From Paraburkholderia lycopersici (GTDB lineage: Bacteria > Pseudomonadota > Gammaproteobacteria > Burkholderiales > Burkholderiaceae): a stretch of 64,000 nucleotides of DNA. The position numbers and the translations under genes are program-made. Positions 51,461 to 60,969 of the stretch are shown piece after piece. Numbering within the stretch: the stretch's first letter is position 1; every line of letters starts with the position of its first letter. A model generated the notes under the pieces. It saw nothing but the letters and a program-made list of their open reading frames with translations, was not told the origin of the DNA and ran no database searches. The stretch spans positions 248,001-312,000 of the forward strand of contig NZ_FMYQ01000003.1 in NCBI RefSeq assembly GCF_900096975.1. Direction: 5' to 3'.

Positions 51461-52552
51461 ATGACGCCAACCATCAAGGATGTCGCCGCACACGCCGGAT
51501 TCTCGATTGCCACGGTCTCGCGCGCGATCAACGCACCTCATACCGTCAACCCCGTCACGCTCGCGCGGGTGCGCGAGGCAATCGACGCGCTGAAGTTCCG
51601 GCCGAACCCGCTCGGCCGCCAGTTGCGCGGCGAGCGCACGCGCCTGATCGGCGTGGTGCTGCCCACGCTCGCCAATCCGGTATTCGCGGAGTGCCTGCAG
51701 GGCATCGACGATCTCGCCGCCGCACAGGGCTTTCGCCTCATGCTGATGACCACGCAATACGATGCCAACCGCGAGCGCCACGCGATCGAAACGTTGCGCG
51801 CGCAACGCGTGGAGGGCTTGATCCTGACCGTCGCCGACGCGGACACCCACCCGCTTCTCGACGAACTCGACGCGGACGGCCCGCTCTACGTGCTGATGCA
51901 CAACGACACGAAGCGCCGCCCTTCGGTATCGGTGGACAACCACCGGGCCGCTTGCGACGGCGTACGCATGCTGATCGCGCACGGCCATCGCCGCATTCTC
52001 ATGCTCGCGGGCACGCTGGCCGCGTCCGACCGGGCGCGTCAGCGCCACGCGGGCTATGCGTTCGCGATGCAGCAGGCCGGCCTCGCGCCCGCGCCGGCGC
52101 TCGAAATCGATTTCAACGCCGATGAGCTCGCGCCCTCGGTGCTCGCGCATTTGACGACCGGGCCTGCTCGCCCCACGGCGCTTTTCTGCAGCAACGACCT
52201 GCTCGCCATGGTCGTGATGCGCGGCCTGCGCCGCGCCCGCCTGCGCGTTCCGCACGACATGTCGATTCTCGGCTTCGACGGGCTCGCAATGGGCGAACTG
52301 CTCGCGCCGCCGCTCGCGAGCATCGGCACGCCGAATCGCGAGATCGGCCGCGAAGCGTGGCAATGTCTGATGGCGCGCATCGGAGGCCACTACGCAGGCC
52401 CGCTCGCGACCACGCTGGCGCACACGCTGCGCACGGCGGGGACCATCGCGGCCATCGCGCACGCCCCGCTCGGCGCGCATCGGCATGGCGTCCACGGCGC
52501 GCCGGGAAGCCCGACCGGTCGCAACCTCGAACTCGGGGACGCACTTTCGTGA
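51461..52552 (+). CDS. LacI-family transcriptional regulator
   Basis: Repressor of 363 residues. The N-terminal helix-turn-helix (TIKDVAAHAGFSIATVSRAINAP) and hinge helix (NPLGRQLRGE) are followed by a periplasmic-binding-protein-like effector domain (about 60-335). The C-terminal 20 residues are an extra tail. It is encoded immediately upstream of the ABC importer and phosphodiesterase, on the same strand, and probably controls them in response to the imported compound. The start at 51461 matches the family N-terminus. Confidence 0.92.
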   Translation: MTPTIKDVAAHAGFSIATVSRAINAPHTVNPVTLARVREAIDALKFRPNPLGRQLRGERTRLIGVVLPTLANPVFAECLQGIDDLAAAQGFRLMLMTTQYDANRERHAIETLRAQRVEGLILTVADADTHPLLDELDADGPLYVLMHNDTKRRPSVSVDNHRAACDGVRMLIAHGHRRILMLAGTLAASDRARQRHAGYAFAMQQAGLAPAPALEIDFNADELAPSVLAHLTTGPARPTALFCSNDLLAMVVMRGLRRARLRVPHDMSILGFDGLAMGELLAPPLASIGTPNREIGREAWQCLMARIGGHYAGPLATTLAHTLRTAGTIAAIAHAPLGAHRHGVHGAPGSPTGRNLELGDALS

Positions 52553-52646
52553 CCCGCTCGCACAACTGAAGCCGCCAAACGATCCGAGCCGCGCACGCGG
52601 CCCTCGATCAATCAGAACGATTTCCCAACCGACCTGGAGACCCGCC

Positions 52647-53759
52647 GTGACCCGCCGACTCGCCTTCGCCGGCCCGCTCTCACCTGTGCCCGTGCGCGCC
52701 GCCTTGCGCACGCTCGCCGCGCCGTTGCGGCGCATGAAACGCCTCGCCCGCGCCCTGCCGCTCGCGGCGAGCGCCGCGGCGTTCGCGGCCGGTATCGGCG
52801 CACCGCTCGCCGCACAAGCCGAGCAAACCGCGATCTGCTACAACTGCCCGCCCGAATGGGCCGACTGGGCAAGCCAGATCCAGGCCATCCAGAAGGAAAC
52901 CGGCATTCGCGTACCGTTCGACAACAAGAACTCCGGCCAGTCCATCGCGCAACTGATGGCCGAGCAGAAAAGCCCGGTCGCCGACGTCGTGTACCTCGGT
53001 GTTTCGTCGGCGTTCCAGGCGAAGGACAAGGGCGTAATCGCGCCGTACAAGCCCGCGCACTGGAACGACATTCCCGCCGACCTCAAGGACCCGCAAGGCT
53101 ACTGGTTCGCGATCCATTCGGGCACGCTCGGCTTCTTCGTGAACAAGGACGCGCTCGAGGGCAAGCCGGTGCCGCGCTCGTGGGCCGATCTGCTCAAGCC
53201 CGAGTACAAGGGCATGATCGGCTACCTCGATCCGTCGAGCGCCTTCGTGGGCTATGCGGGCGCCGTGGCTGTGAATCTCGCGCTCGGCGGCTCGCTCGAC
53301 AACTTCCAGCCCGCCTTCGACTGGTTCACGAGGCTCAAGGCGAACGAGCCTGTCGTGCCGAAGCAGACCGCCTACGCGCGCGTGCTCTCGGGCGAGATCC
53401 CGATCCTGCTCGACTATGACTTCGACGCTTACCGAGCGAGGTACAAGGACCACGCGAACGTCGAGTTCGTGATTCCGAAGGAGGGCACGATTTCGGTGCC
53501 CTACGTGATGAGCCTCGTGAAGAACGGACCGCACGAAGCCAACGGCAAGAAGGTGCTCGACTTCGTGCTGTCCGACGAAGGCCAGAAGCTCTGGGCCAAT
53601 GCCTATCTGCGTCCGGTGCGCGCAAGCGCGCTTTCGCCTGAAGCGGCCTCGAAGTTCCTGCCCGCGAGCGACTACGCGCGCGCGAAGCCGGTGGACTTCG
53701 CGAAAATGGCGGCCCGGCAGCAGGCCTTCGGCGAGCGCTATCTCCAGATCATGCACTGA
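52647..53759 (+). CDS. ABC transporter substrate-binding protein
   Basis: Periplasmic binding protein of 370 residues (family 1, of the iron/polyamine/aminoethylphosphonate type). The mature domain begins about AEQTAICYNCPPEWADW, with a signal peptide just before (LPLAASAAAFAAGIGAPLAAQA). GTG 52647 follows CTGGAGA at a 6-base spacing; ATG 52734, which gives the classical signal length (341 residues), is the alternative start. The Cys pair in CYNC is unusual for the group. Together with the following permeases, ATPase and a phosphodiesterase, a phosphorylated or phosphodiester ligand is likely. Confidence 0.87.
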   Translation: MTRRLAFAGPLSPVPVRAALRTLAAPLRRMKRLARALPLAASAAAFAAGIGAPLAAQAEQTAICYNCPPEWADWASQIQAIQKETGIRVPFDNKNSGQSIAQLMAEQKSPVADVVYLGVSSAFQAKDKGVIAPYKPAHWNDIPADLKDPQGYWFAIHSGTLGFFVNKDALEGKPVPRSWADLLKPEYKGMIGYLDPSSAFVGYAGAVAVNLALGGSLDNFQPAFDWFTRLKANEPVVPKQTAYARVLSGEIPILLDYDFDAYRARYKDHANVEFVIPKEGTISVPYVMSLVKNGPHEANGKKVLDFVLSDEGQKLWANAYLRPVRASALSPEAASKFLPASDYARAKPVDFAKMAARQQAFGERYLQIMH

Positions 53760-53779
53760 CCCCCGAGCGAATTACGCCC

Positions 53780-54604
53780 ATGCATGACCTGACTTTCCCT
53801 TTGCGCTGGCGCGTGGCGTTCGTCGCGCCAGCGCTCGCGGTATTTCTCGCGTTCTGGCTGCTGCCGATGGTCGCGCTCGTGCAGGTGAGCGCCGACGGGC
53901 ACCTGATCGAGACATATCGCGCACTGCTAACGAATGGCCGCTACATGAAAAGCCTCGGCGCGACCGTTGCGCTTTCGGCCGCCGTTACCGCTGCGACGCT
54001 CGTGATCTCGACGATCTGCGGTCTGCTCCTCGCCCGGCGCGCGTTCGCGGGCCGGCGCGCGCTCGTGGCGCTGCTGACGTTTCCGCTGGCGTTTCCGGGC
54101 GTGGTGGTCGGCTTCATGGTCATCATGCTCGCGGGGCGCCAGGGCCTGATCGGCGCGCTCGCGCTGCGTTTCACCGGCGAGCGCTGGGTGTTCGCGTACT
54201 CGATGGCCGGGCTGTTCGCAGGCTACCTGTACTTCTCGATCCCGCGCGTGATCGTAACCGTCATGGCCTGCGCAAGCCAGCTCGACGGCTCGCTCGAAGA
54301 GGCGGCGCGCTCGCTCGGCGCTTCTTCATGGCGCGTGCTCTGCGACGTGATCCTGCCCGCGCTCGCGCCCGGCCTCGTCGCGGCGGGCGCGATCTGCTTC
54401 GCCACGGCAATGGGTGCATTCGGCACGGCCTTCACGCTCGCCACCGACATCGATGTCCTGCCGATGACCATCTACACCGAGTTCACGCTCAACGCCAACA
54501 TGGTGACGGCCGCCGGTCTCTCCATCCTGCTCGGCGTCGTCACATGGGCCGTGCTCACGCTGGCGCGCAGCATGACGGGCGCAGCCGTCGCCGCCACGGC
54601 GTGA
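53780..54604 (+). CDS. ABC transporter permease (first)
   Basis: Inner-membrane channel subunit of 274 residues with six predicted helices (about 13-34, 61-85, 92-117, 134-158, 193-217 and 241-262). The cytoplasmic coupling loop EEAARSLGASSWRVLCDVILPALAPG is the BPD-transport-1 signature that docks the ATPase. It follows the binding-protein gene by 20 bases and pairs with the next permease to form the channel. Confidence 0.92.
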   Translation: MHDLTFPLRWRVAFVAPALAVFLAFWLLPMVALVQVSADGHLIETYRALLTNGRYMKSLGATVALSAAVTAATLVISTICGLLLARRAFAGRRALVALLTFPLAFPGVVVGFMVIMLAGRQGLIGALALRFTGERWVFAYSMAGLFAGYLYFSIPRVIVTVMACASQLDGSLEEAARSLGASSWRVLCDVILPALAPGLVAAGAICFATAMGAFGTAFTLATDIDVLPMTIYTEFTLNANMVTAAGLSILLGVVTWAVLTLARSMTGAAVAATA

Positions 54605-54632
54605 GTTCCTTCGCATAACAAATGACCCAGGA

Positions 54633-55556
54633 ATGAATTCGTTCGCCAATCCCACCGCGCCCGGCATGGACGACAGACCGGACCAGCCGCCCGCCGCGCG
54701 GCGGCGTCTCGCCCTGCCCTCCGCGCGAGCCTGGCTCGCCTGCGCGCAATGGCTCGTCACGCTCGTCACTTGCGCATTTCTCATCGTGCCCGTGGCGATG
54801 TCGATCGTGGCGGGGCTCACGGTCAACTACTTTCGCGGCGTGGCGAGCGGCCTCACGCTGCGCTGGCTCGACCAGGTCTGGACGCAGTATCACGCGAGCG
54901 TCTTCCTCTCGCTCGAAGTGGCCGCTGCCACGCTGGCCGCCACGCTCATGGCCGGCGTGCCCGCGGGCTACGCGCTCGCGCGCAGCCGCACGCGCGTCTC
55001 GCGCGTGATCGAAGAGCTGCTCGTCTTGCCGGTCGCCCTGCCCGGACTCGCCTCGGCGCTCGCGCTGCTCGTCGTGTACGGCGGCTTCAGCGCGTTTCGC
55101 ATGAGTGCGGCATTCATCGTGGTCGGGCATGTGGTGTTCACGCTGCCGTTCATGGTGCGGCCCGTCGCGGCGGTGTGCGCCTCGGCCGATTTGCGCACGC
55201 TCGAAGAAGGCGCGGCGAGTCTCGGCGCGAGCTTCTGGCAGCGCTTCACGACGATCGTGCTGCCGAACGCGAAGCCCGGCATCGTGGCGGGCGCGCTCGC
55301 GGTGCTCACGCTCTCCATCGGCGAATTCAATCTCACGTGGATGCTGCACACCCCCGACACCAAGACGCTGCCCGTGGGTCTTGCGGATACCTACGCGTCG
55401 CTGCGCATCGAAGTGGGCAGCGCCTACACGATTCTCTTCTTCCTCATGACGATGCCGCTGCTCGTGGCCATGCAGTGGATCGGCGTGGACGCGCCCGGTG
55501 CGGGAACCAGGCAACGAAAAACACGGGTACGGAATAAAAGCAAGGATTCCCAATGA
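54633..55556 (+). CDS. ABC transporter permease (second)
   Basis: Second channel subunit, 307 residues, with a longer N-terminal tail (about 1-35) before six helices. The coupling signature EEGAASLGASFWQRFTTIVL is present (about 191-211). It heterodimerises with the permease encoded 28 bases upstream. Its stop overlaps the ATPase start by four bases (ATGA), indicating translational coupling and a single operon. Confidence 0.92.
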   Translation: MNSFANPTAPGMDDRPDQPPAARRRLALPSARAWLACAQWLVTLVTCAFLIVPVAMSIVAGLTVNYFRGVASGLTLRWLDQVWTQYHASVFLSLEVAAATLAATLMAGVPAGYALARSRTRVSRVIEELLVLPVALPGLASALALLVVYGGFSAFRMSAAFIVVGHVVFTLPFMVRPVAAVCASADLRTLEEGAASLGASFWQRFTTIVLPNAKPGIVAGALAVLTLSIGEFNLTWMLHTPDTKTLPVGLADTYASLRIEVGSAYTILFFLMTMPLLVAMQWIGVDAPGAGTRQRKTRVRNKSKDSQ

Positions 55557-56593
55557 AACTCGAATCGATCCCGATTACGCTCACGCGCTGCGCGAAGACG
55601 TTTCGCGGCACGCGCGTGCTGGAACCGCTCGACCTCGCGATCGGCGCGGGCGAAACGCTCGTGCTGCTCGGCCCTTCCGGCTGCGGCAAGACCACCACGC
55701 TGCGCATGATCGCGGGTCTGGAGACGCCCGACGCCGGCGGCCGCGTGGCGTTCGGCGAGGAGGACGTGACCGCGTTGCCCATCGAACGCCGCAAGGTCGG
55801 CATGGTTTTCCAGAACTACGCGCTCTTTCCGAACCTCGACGTGCGCGGCAACATCGGCTATGGCCTGAAGATTCAGCGCGTTCCCGCCGCAGACGCGCGG
55901 GCGCGCGTCGACGAGCTGCTCGCGATGATGCGGCTCGAAGCGCACGCCGCCAAGCCTGTCGACGAGCTTTCGGGCGGCCAGCGCCAGCGCGTCGCGCTCG
56001 CCCGCGCGCTGGCGCCGCGCCCGCGCGTGCTGCTGCTGGACGAGCCGCTCACGGCGCTCGACGCGCGTCTGCGCGACACCTTGCGCGGCGAAATGAACGC
56101 GCTGCTGCGCGAGCTCGGCGTGACGACGGTCTACGTCACGCACGATCAGGCCGAGGCGATGGAACTGGGCGAGCGCATCGTCGTGATGAGTGCCGGCCGC
56201 ATCGAGCAGATCGGCACGCCGCGCGAGATCTACTATCAGCCGGCGAGCCGCGCGGTCGCGCAATTCGTCGGCACGCTCAACCGTATCGCCGGACAATGGC
56301 AGGGCGACCTGCTGCGCACGAACGGCGGCGCCGTGCGGGCCGGCACCCAGAAGACGACGGGCGCCGCGGAACTCTATTTCCGCCCCGAAGACGCCACGCT
56401 CGCCGACCCCGCCGCCGCGCCGCTGCGCGGCGTGATCGAACAGGCGACGTTCCTCGGCGAGCGCACGCGCCTCACCATAGGCGGCGCGGCGCCCGATGCG
56501 CTCTTCGTCGACGTGGCGGGCCGCATCGAACTTGCACGCGGCACGCCCGTCGGCATCTCGATCGCCCCCGAAGCGCTCATCGCGCTCGCGTAA
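55553..56593 (+). CDS. ABC transporter ATP-binding protein
   Basis: Motor subunit of 346 residues. Walker A GPSGCGKTTTLR (about 39-50), Q-loop VFQNYALFPN, signature LSGGQRQRVALARAL, Walker B LLLDEPLTALDARLR and H-loop VTHDQAEAM are all intact. The C-terminal TOBE-type extension (about 250-346) is typical of Fe/polyamine/aminoethylphosphonate importers and may regulate transport. It is coupled to the upstream permease. Confidence 0.95.
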   Translation: MKLESIPITLTRCAKTFRGTRVLEPLDLAIGAGETLVLLGPSGCGKTTTLRMIAGLETPDAGGRVAFGEEDVTALPIERRKVGMVFQNYALFPNLDVRGNIGYGLKIQRVPAADARARVDELLAMMRLEAHAAKPVDELSGGQRQRVALARALAPRPRVLLLDEPLTALDARLRDTLRGEMNALLRELGVTTVYVTHDQAEAMELGERIVVMSAGRIEQIGTPREIYYQPASRAVAQFVGTLNRIAGQWQGDLLRTNGGAVRAGTQKTTGAAELYFRPEDATLADPAAAPLRGVIEQATFLGERTRLTIGGAAPDALFVDVAGRIELARGTPVGISIAPEALIALA

Positions 56594-56614
56594 ATCTTGC
56601 AAGCGAGGACTCCC

Positions 56615-57442
56615 ATGCTGCTCGCCCAGATCAGCGACCTGCACATCAAGCAACCGGGCGCGCTCGCGTATCGCCGCGTCGATACCGCTGCGTGCCTCGT
56701 GCGCACGATCGCGCGCCTGAACGCGCTCGCGCCGCGTCCCGACGCGGTGCTCGTAACCGGCGATCTCGTCGACCGCGGCACCGCGGAAGAATACCGGCAC
56801 CTCAAAACGCTGCTCGACACGCTCGAAATTCCTTACTGGCTGCTGATCGGCAATCACGATGCGCGCGAGCCGCTGCGCGAGGTGTTCCCGGAGCGGCCCG
56901 AACTGCGCGAAGGCGGCGAGTTCGTCCAGTACGCGGTGGATGTCGGCCCGCTGCGCGTGATCGCGCTCGATTCCATGCAGCCGGGACAAAGCGCCGGCAC
57001 GCTCTGCGAAGCGCGCCTCGCATGGCTCGCGGAGCAGCTCGAGGCGGCGCGCGGCAAGCCGGTGGTCGTTGCGCTGCATCATCCGCCGTTCGATTGCGGC
57101 ATCGGCCACATGGACGCGATTCGCCTCGACGTGGCGGCCTCGCAGGCGCTCGAAGCGTTGATCGCGCGGTACCCGAACGTCGAGCGCGTGGTCTGCGGCC
57201 ACGTGCACCGGCCCATGTTCGTGCGCTTTGGCGGCACCGTCGCCTCGGCGGTGCCCGCGCCCGCGCACCAGGTCACGCTCGACCTCGCGGCCAACGCGCC
57301 CTCCACGTTCACGCTGGAGCCGCCCGCCTTCGCGCTGCATCGCTACGCACCGCGCGGCGGACTCGTGACGCATCACGGCTACGTGCAGGCGTTCGACGGC
57401 CCGTACCCGTTCCATGAGCCGTCGGGCGAACTGATCGCCTGA
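56615..57442 (+). CDS. GpdQ/CpdA-type metallophosphodiesterase
   Basis: Calcineurin-like phosphodiesterase of 275 residues with all metal motifs: ISDLHI, TGDLVDRG, GNHD, ALHHPPF and GHVHRP. The sequence and length favour the GpdQ glycerophosphodiesterase group over cAMP phosphodiesterase CpdA, though the two are hard to separate. Encoded last in the ABC operon, 21 bases after the ATPase, it probably cleaves the imported phosphodiester in the cytoplasm. It starts at ATG 56615 after AAGCGAGGA; no signal peptide is present. Confidence 0.9.
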   Translation: MLLAQISDLHIKQPGALAYRRVDTAACLVRTIARLNALAPRPDAVLVTGDLVDRGTAEEYRHLKTLLDTLEIPYWLLIGNHDAREPLREVFPERPELREGGEFVQYAVDVGPLRVIALDSMQPGQSAGTLCEARLAWLAEQLEAARGKPVVVALHHPPFDCGIGHMDAIRLDVAASQALEALIARYPNVERVVCGHVHRPMFVRFGGTVASAVPAPAHQVTLDLAANAPSTFTLEPPAFALHRYAPRGGLVTHHGYVQAFDGPYPFHEPSGELIA

Positions 57443-57550
57443 CCGCTGCGCAAACGGCACGGCAGCCGCCAGCGCGATTGCGCGCGCTCCGGTATGATCG
57501 GCACGCTCGAAGCCTGCCTTCCGTATCACGGGCGCCGCCCGCATTCGCAC

Positions 57551-58765
57551 ATGTCCACATCCGATCCGGCATCCGCTGGCGAAAGCCAGTCGCTGCGCGG
57601 CCTGCTGCTCCTGCTCGCGACCATCGCGGGCGTCGCGGTCGCGAACATCTATTTCAACCAGCCGCTGCTCGACGGCTTCCGTCAGAGCTTCCCCGCCGGC
57701 GCCGCCTGGATCGGCGCCGTGCCGGCCGGCACACAGCTCGGCTATGCGGCCGGCATGCTGCTGCTCGCGCCGCTCGGCGACCGCTACGACCGCAGACGCA
57801 TCATCCTGCTGCAAACGGGGGGGTTGTGCGTCGCGCTGCTCGTCGCCGCCACCGCGCCCTCGCTCGGCGTGCTGGTCGGCGCGAGCCTCGCGATCGGCGT
57901 GCTCGCGACCATCGCGCAGCAAGCCGTGCCGTTCGCGGCCGAACTCGCGCCGCCCGAAGCGCGCGGCCACGCGGTGGGCACCGTCATGAGCGGATTGCTG
58001 CTCGGCATCCTGCTGGCGCGCACGGCGGCCGGTTTCGTCGGACAGTACTTCGGCTGGCGCGCGGTGTTCGGCGCCTCGATCGTCGCGCTGCTCGTGCTCG
58101 CGGTCGTGATCGTGAAGAAACTGCCGAGGAGCAAGCCCACGTCGACGCTCGGCTACAGCAAGCTGCTCGGCTCGATGTGGCATCTCGTGCTGGAACTGCC
58201 GGGGCTGCGCGAAGCCTCCGCCACGGGCGCGTGCCTCTTCGCCGCGTTCAGCCTGTTCTGGCCCGTGCTCACGCTGCTGCTCGCGGGCGAGCCGTTCCAT
58301 CTCGGGCCGCAGGCGGCCGGTCTGTTCGGCATCGTCGGCGCGGCAGGCGCGCTCGCCGCGCCCATGGCGGGCCGCTCGGCGGACAAGCGCGGCCCCCGCG
58401 CGGTCATCACGATGTCGATCGCGCTCATGGCGATCGCGTTCGTCATCTTCGCGCTCTCGGGCAGGAGCCTGATCGGTCTCGTGATCGGCGTGATCGTGCT
58501 CGACATCGGAGTGCAGGCCGCGCAGATCTCGAACCAGTCGCGCATCTACGCGCTGCGCCCCGAGGCGCGCAGCCGCGTGAACACCGTGTTCATGGTTTGC
58601 TATTTCATCGGCGGCGCGACGGGCTCGGCCGTGGGCGCGACCGCCTGGCACGCGTTCGGCTGGATCGGCGTGTGCGCGGCCGGCATGGCATTCACCGCGC
58701 TCGCGGGCTGGATTCACTACGCGACGCGCCCGCGCGTCGGCGCAGGCGCGCAGGTTTCCTCCTGA
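57551..58765 (+). CDS. MFS transporter (DHA1-like efflux)
   Basis: Twelve-helix major facilitator of 404 residues, close to the drug/H+ antiporter type (GVAVANIYFNQPLLDGF, RPEARSRVNTVFMVCYFIGG). Loop 2-3 reads GDRYDRRRIILLQ. It has no partner gene; relatives export small metabolites or toxicants. The chosen start at 57551 (MSTSDPAS) follows a CGCATTCGCAC stretch without a strong ribosome-binding site, and an ATG at 57494 is in frame too. Confidence 0.85.
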   Translation: MSTSDPASAGESQSLRGLLLLLATIAGVAVANIYFNQPLLDGFRQSFPAGAAWIGAVPAGTQLGYAAGMLLLAPLGDRYDRRRIILLQTGGLCVALLVAATAPSLGVLVGASLAIGVLATIAQQAVPFAAELAPPEARGHAVGTVMSGLLLGILLARTAAGFVGQYFGWRAVFGASIVALLVLAVVIVKKLPRSKPTSTLGYSKLLGSMWHLVLELPGLREASATGACLFAAFSLFWPVLTLLLAGEPFHLGPQAAGLFGIVGAAGALAAPMAGRSADKRGPRAVITMSIALMAIAFVIFALSGRSLIGLVIGVIVLDIGVQAAQISNQSRIYALRPEARSRVNTVFMVCYFIGGATGSAVGATAWHAFGWIGVCAAGMAFTALAGWIHYATRPRVGAGAQVSS

Positions 58766-58776
58766 CGCCGGCAGCG

Positions 58777-59319
58777 CTATTTGCGCGTATAGAGCAAGTC
58801 GGTCATGTCGTCGGCATGCTCCTCCTCCACGGCGAGGATCTGCTCGAAGATGCGCCGCGTGGTCGTGTCGTCGTTGCCGAGATAACCGACGATCGCGCGA
58901 TAGCTTTCGATGGCGATGCGCTCCGCGATCAGATTCTCGCGGATCATGTCCTTCAGGTCGGCACCCTCCTTGTATTCCGAGTGCGAGCGCGCGAGCAGCG
59001 TCGCGGGCGAGAAGTCGGGCTCGCCGCCAAGCTGGACGATGCGCGCGGCCAGCATGTCCGCGTGCTGCTGCTCTTCATTGGCGTGCTGAAGAAATTCGGC
59101 CGCCACCGACTCGGACTCGATGCCCTTCGCCATGAAGTAGTGACGCTTGTAGCGCAGCGCGCAGACGAGTTCCGTGGCGAGCGAATCGTTGAGCAGCTTG
59201 AGCACGGTCTCGCGATTCGCGGGGTAATCGGGCGTAACCGGTCCCTCTTCGAGATTGCGGCGCGCTTCCTCGCGCACGCGCTTGAGGTCGAACTCAAACG
59301 AAGCCTGTGTTTTCGACAT
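58777..59319 (-). CDS. Ferritin-like domain protein (bacterioferritin family)
   Basis: Four-helix ferritin-like protein of 180 residues. The di-iron ligands appear as Glu in LLNDSLATELVCALRYK, EEQQH, ERIAIESYRAIV and VEEEHADD, in the bacterioferritin order. The Met that binds haem in Bfr is not obvious, so it may be a non-haem ferritin or a relative that protects against iron/oxidative stress. It is encoded next to DUF1328 and entericidin-type genes, consistent with a stress role. The start at 59319 follows AAGGAGAG. Confidence 0.88.
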   Translation of the reverse strand: MSKTQASFEFDLKRVREEARRNLEEGPVTPDYPANRETVLKLLNDSLATELVCALRYKRHYFMAKGIESESVAAEFLQHANEEQQHADMLAARIVQLGGEPDFSPATLLARSHSEYKEGADLKDMIRENLIAERIAIESYRAIVGYLGNDDTTTRRIFEQILAVEEEHADDMTDLLYTRK

Positions 59320-59369
59320 TTGACTCTCCTTCGAACGTGGGGTACAAGAAGTGACTCTGACGGTGCGAG

Positions 59370-59531
59370 TCATGCGCGCAGCACGCCCAGCAGCAGCGTG
59401 ACCACGAAGACCACCAGGAAGATGTAAAAGAGGATCCTGGCGATCTCTGCTGCGCCCGCGGCAATGCCCGTGAAGCCGAACACCGCGGCGATGATCGCGA
59501 TAATGAAAAACACGATGGCGTAGTGAAGCAT
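59370..59531 (-). CDS. DUF1328 small membrane protein (YtjA-like)
   Basis: Two-helix membrane protein of 53 residues ([22 protein letters not shown], then [17 protein letters not shown]). It belongs to the widespread DUF1328/UPF0391 family of unknown role, often stress-induced. ATG 59531 follows an AAAGGAGG-type site. It sits 50 bases upstream of the ferritin-like gene on the same strand. Confidence 0.93.
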   Translation of the reverse strand: MLHYAIVFFIIAIIAAVFGFTGIAAGAAEIARILFYIFLVVFVVTLLLGVLRA

Positions 59532-59690
59532 GGCTGGTCCTCCTTTCGGGCGGATGCTGCGCGTTGTGCTGGCGCCTCCCGCAAACGCCGGACCCGGGCA
59601 TGGAGGCAGCGCGCGATGAGCGGTGGCACAAATGACCGGGCACGCGCCATGCTGGAGAAGGGTCTCCTTGACACCGTGGAGGACTTCCTC

Positions 59691-59828
59691 ATGAAACGCC
59701 TGATTGCCCTCTTTCTCGTTACCGCTTCGATAGCAGCGCTCTCGGCCTGCAACACGATGGCGGGCGCCGGCGAGGACGTTTCCGCAGGCGGCCATGCCCT
59801 CACGAACTCCGCGGAAAAGGCGAAGTAG
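59691..59828 (+). CDS. Entericidin A/B family lipoprotein
   Basis: Small lipoprotein of 45 residues. The signal peptide ends with the lipobox LSAC (Cys about residue 20), then [14 protein letters not shown], the entericidin signature. Entericidins are stress- or stationary-phase lipoproteins; EcnB promotes lysis in E. coli and EcnA counters it, but single copies in other bacteria are of uncertain role. GTGGAGGAC precedes ATG 59691. Confidence 0.92.
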   Translation: MKRLIALFLVTASIAALSACNTMAGAGEDVSAGGHALTNSAEKAK

Positions 59829-60000
59829 CGATCGGGAGACGGTAGGGGCGCCGGCATGGCGGCCGACTGCACGCGAGGGAAAACCGTGCGGGAGGGGTCG
59901 CAGGCGGGGCCGGACACGCGATGGACGGCGGCGGCGCGGCACGTGCGCGGCTGCGCGTGCGCCTCGGCCGCGACCGGAGCGCTCCCCTGCGGAGCCGTGC

Positions 60001-60969
60001 TCAGGAAACGCGGCGCCGGTCGTCGAACAGGAACGACAGCCCTACGCTGCCGAGAATCAGCACGGTCGCGACGATGGTCCCGCGCGTAACCGGCTCGCCG
60101 AGCATGAGCGCGCCGAGTGCGACGGCGACGACCGGGTTCACGTACATGCAACTGCTCGCGACGAGCGGGCTGGTATAGCGAATCAGATAGCCATAGGCCA
60201 CGTAGGCCGCCATCGTGCCGACGAAAAGAAGGTAGAGGAACGCCGTGAGCGGCAGAAAATGCAGCGAGGTCATGCGCTCGCCGCTGAGCCATGCCACCGC
60301 GGTGGAAATCGCCCCGCCGAGGCCGATCTGCAGCGCCGTCGCGATGAAGAGATCGGCAGGCAGCGCGAGCCGTCCCGCCAGGTGCGCACCGATCGCCCAG
60401 AAAAGCGCGCCGCAGAGAATCGCGAGACTGCCGCCCGCCGAGCCGGAATTGCCGCCGCCATGGCTCAGGATCGCGATGCCCACGAGCCCGAGCGCGACCG
60501 CGGCCCATTCGGCCTTCGCAACGCGCCGCCCGGAGACCGCCGAGATCACCGTTGCGAAGAGCGGCACCGTGGCGACCATCACGGCCGCTGTGCCCGTGCC
60601 CACGGTGCGCATGCCGTAGGCGAGCATGCCGCTCGAAAGGCCCACGAGCAGCGTGCCCACCACGCCCGCATTGCGCACTTCGAGGAGCGTCGGCATGACG
60701 GGCCGCCGGCGCATCGCGAAGACGAAGAGGCCGACGCCCGCAAGCAGATTGCGCAAGCCGGAGAGCAGCAGCGGCGGGAACGAATCGAGCGCGACCTTCA
60801 CGCCGAGATACGTCGACCCCCAGACGAAGTAGACGACGGCAAGCGAGAGCACAACGCGTCCGCCGCGCGATTGCGGCAGCCGCACGGCCCGCGCGAGCCG
60901 CCATAGCGTCGCCCCCGCGCGTAATGCGCCTGAGGCAATTCGGGACGGCAAATGCGGAGGCGTCGTCAT
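60001..60969 (-). CDS. EamA-family transporter (drug/metabolite transporter)
   Basis: Membrane transporter of 322 residues with ten helices arranged as two EamA repeats (about 42-175 and 185-310), starting [16 protein letters not shown]. Members export amino acids, nucleosides or drugs; the substrate is not evident. The start at 60969 (MTTPPHLPS) is used; the longer frame upstream has no ribosome-binding site. It stands alone. Confidence 0.9.
   Translation of the reverse strand: MTTPPHLPSRIASGALRAGATLWRLARAVRLPQSRGGRVVLSLAVVYFVWGSTYLGVKVALDSFPPLLLSGLRNLLAGVGLFVFAMRRRPVMPTLLEVRNAGVVGTLLVGLSSGMLAYGMRTVGTGTAAVMVATVPLFATVISAVSGRRVAKAEWAAVALGLVGIAILSHGGGNSGSAGGSLAILCGALFWAIGAHLAGRLALPADLFIATALQIGLGGAISTAVAWLSGERMTSLHFLPLTAFLYLLFVGTMAAYVAYGYLIRYTSPLVASSCMYVNPVVAVALGALMLGEPVTRGTIVATVLILGSVGLSFLFDDRRRVS

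Noticed and set aside
51281..52735. 484-residue minus-strand frame
   Set aside because: Antisense shadow of the LacI gene, composed of His/Arg/Asp/Val runs, without a ribosome-binding site or domain.
55553..56593. Iron(III) importer FbpC
   Set aside because: The ATPase is of that class, but the operon carries a phosphodiesterase and a LacI regulator rather than iron-responsive elements; no Fur box was seen.
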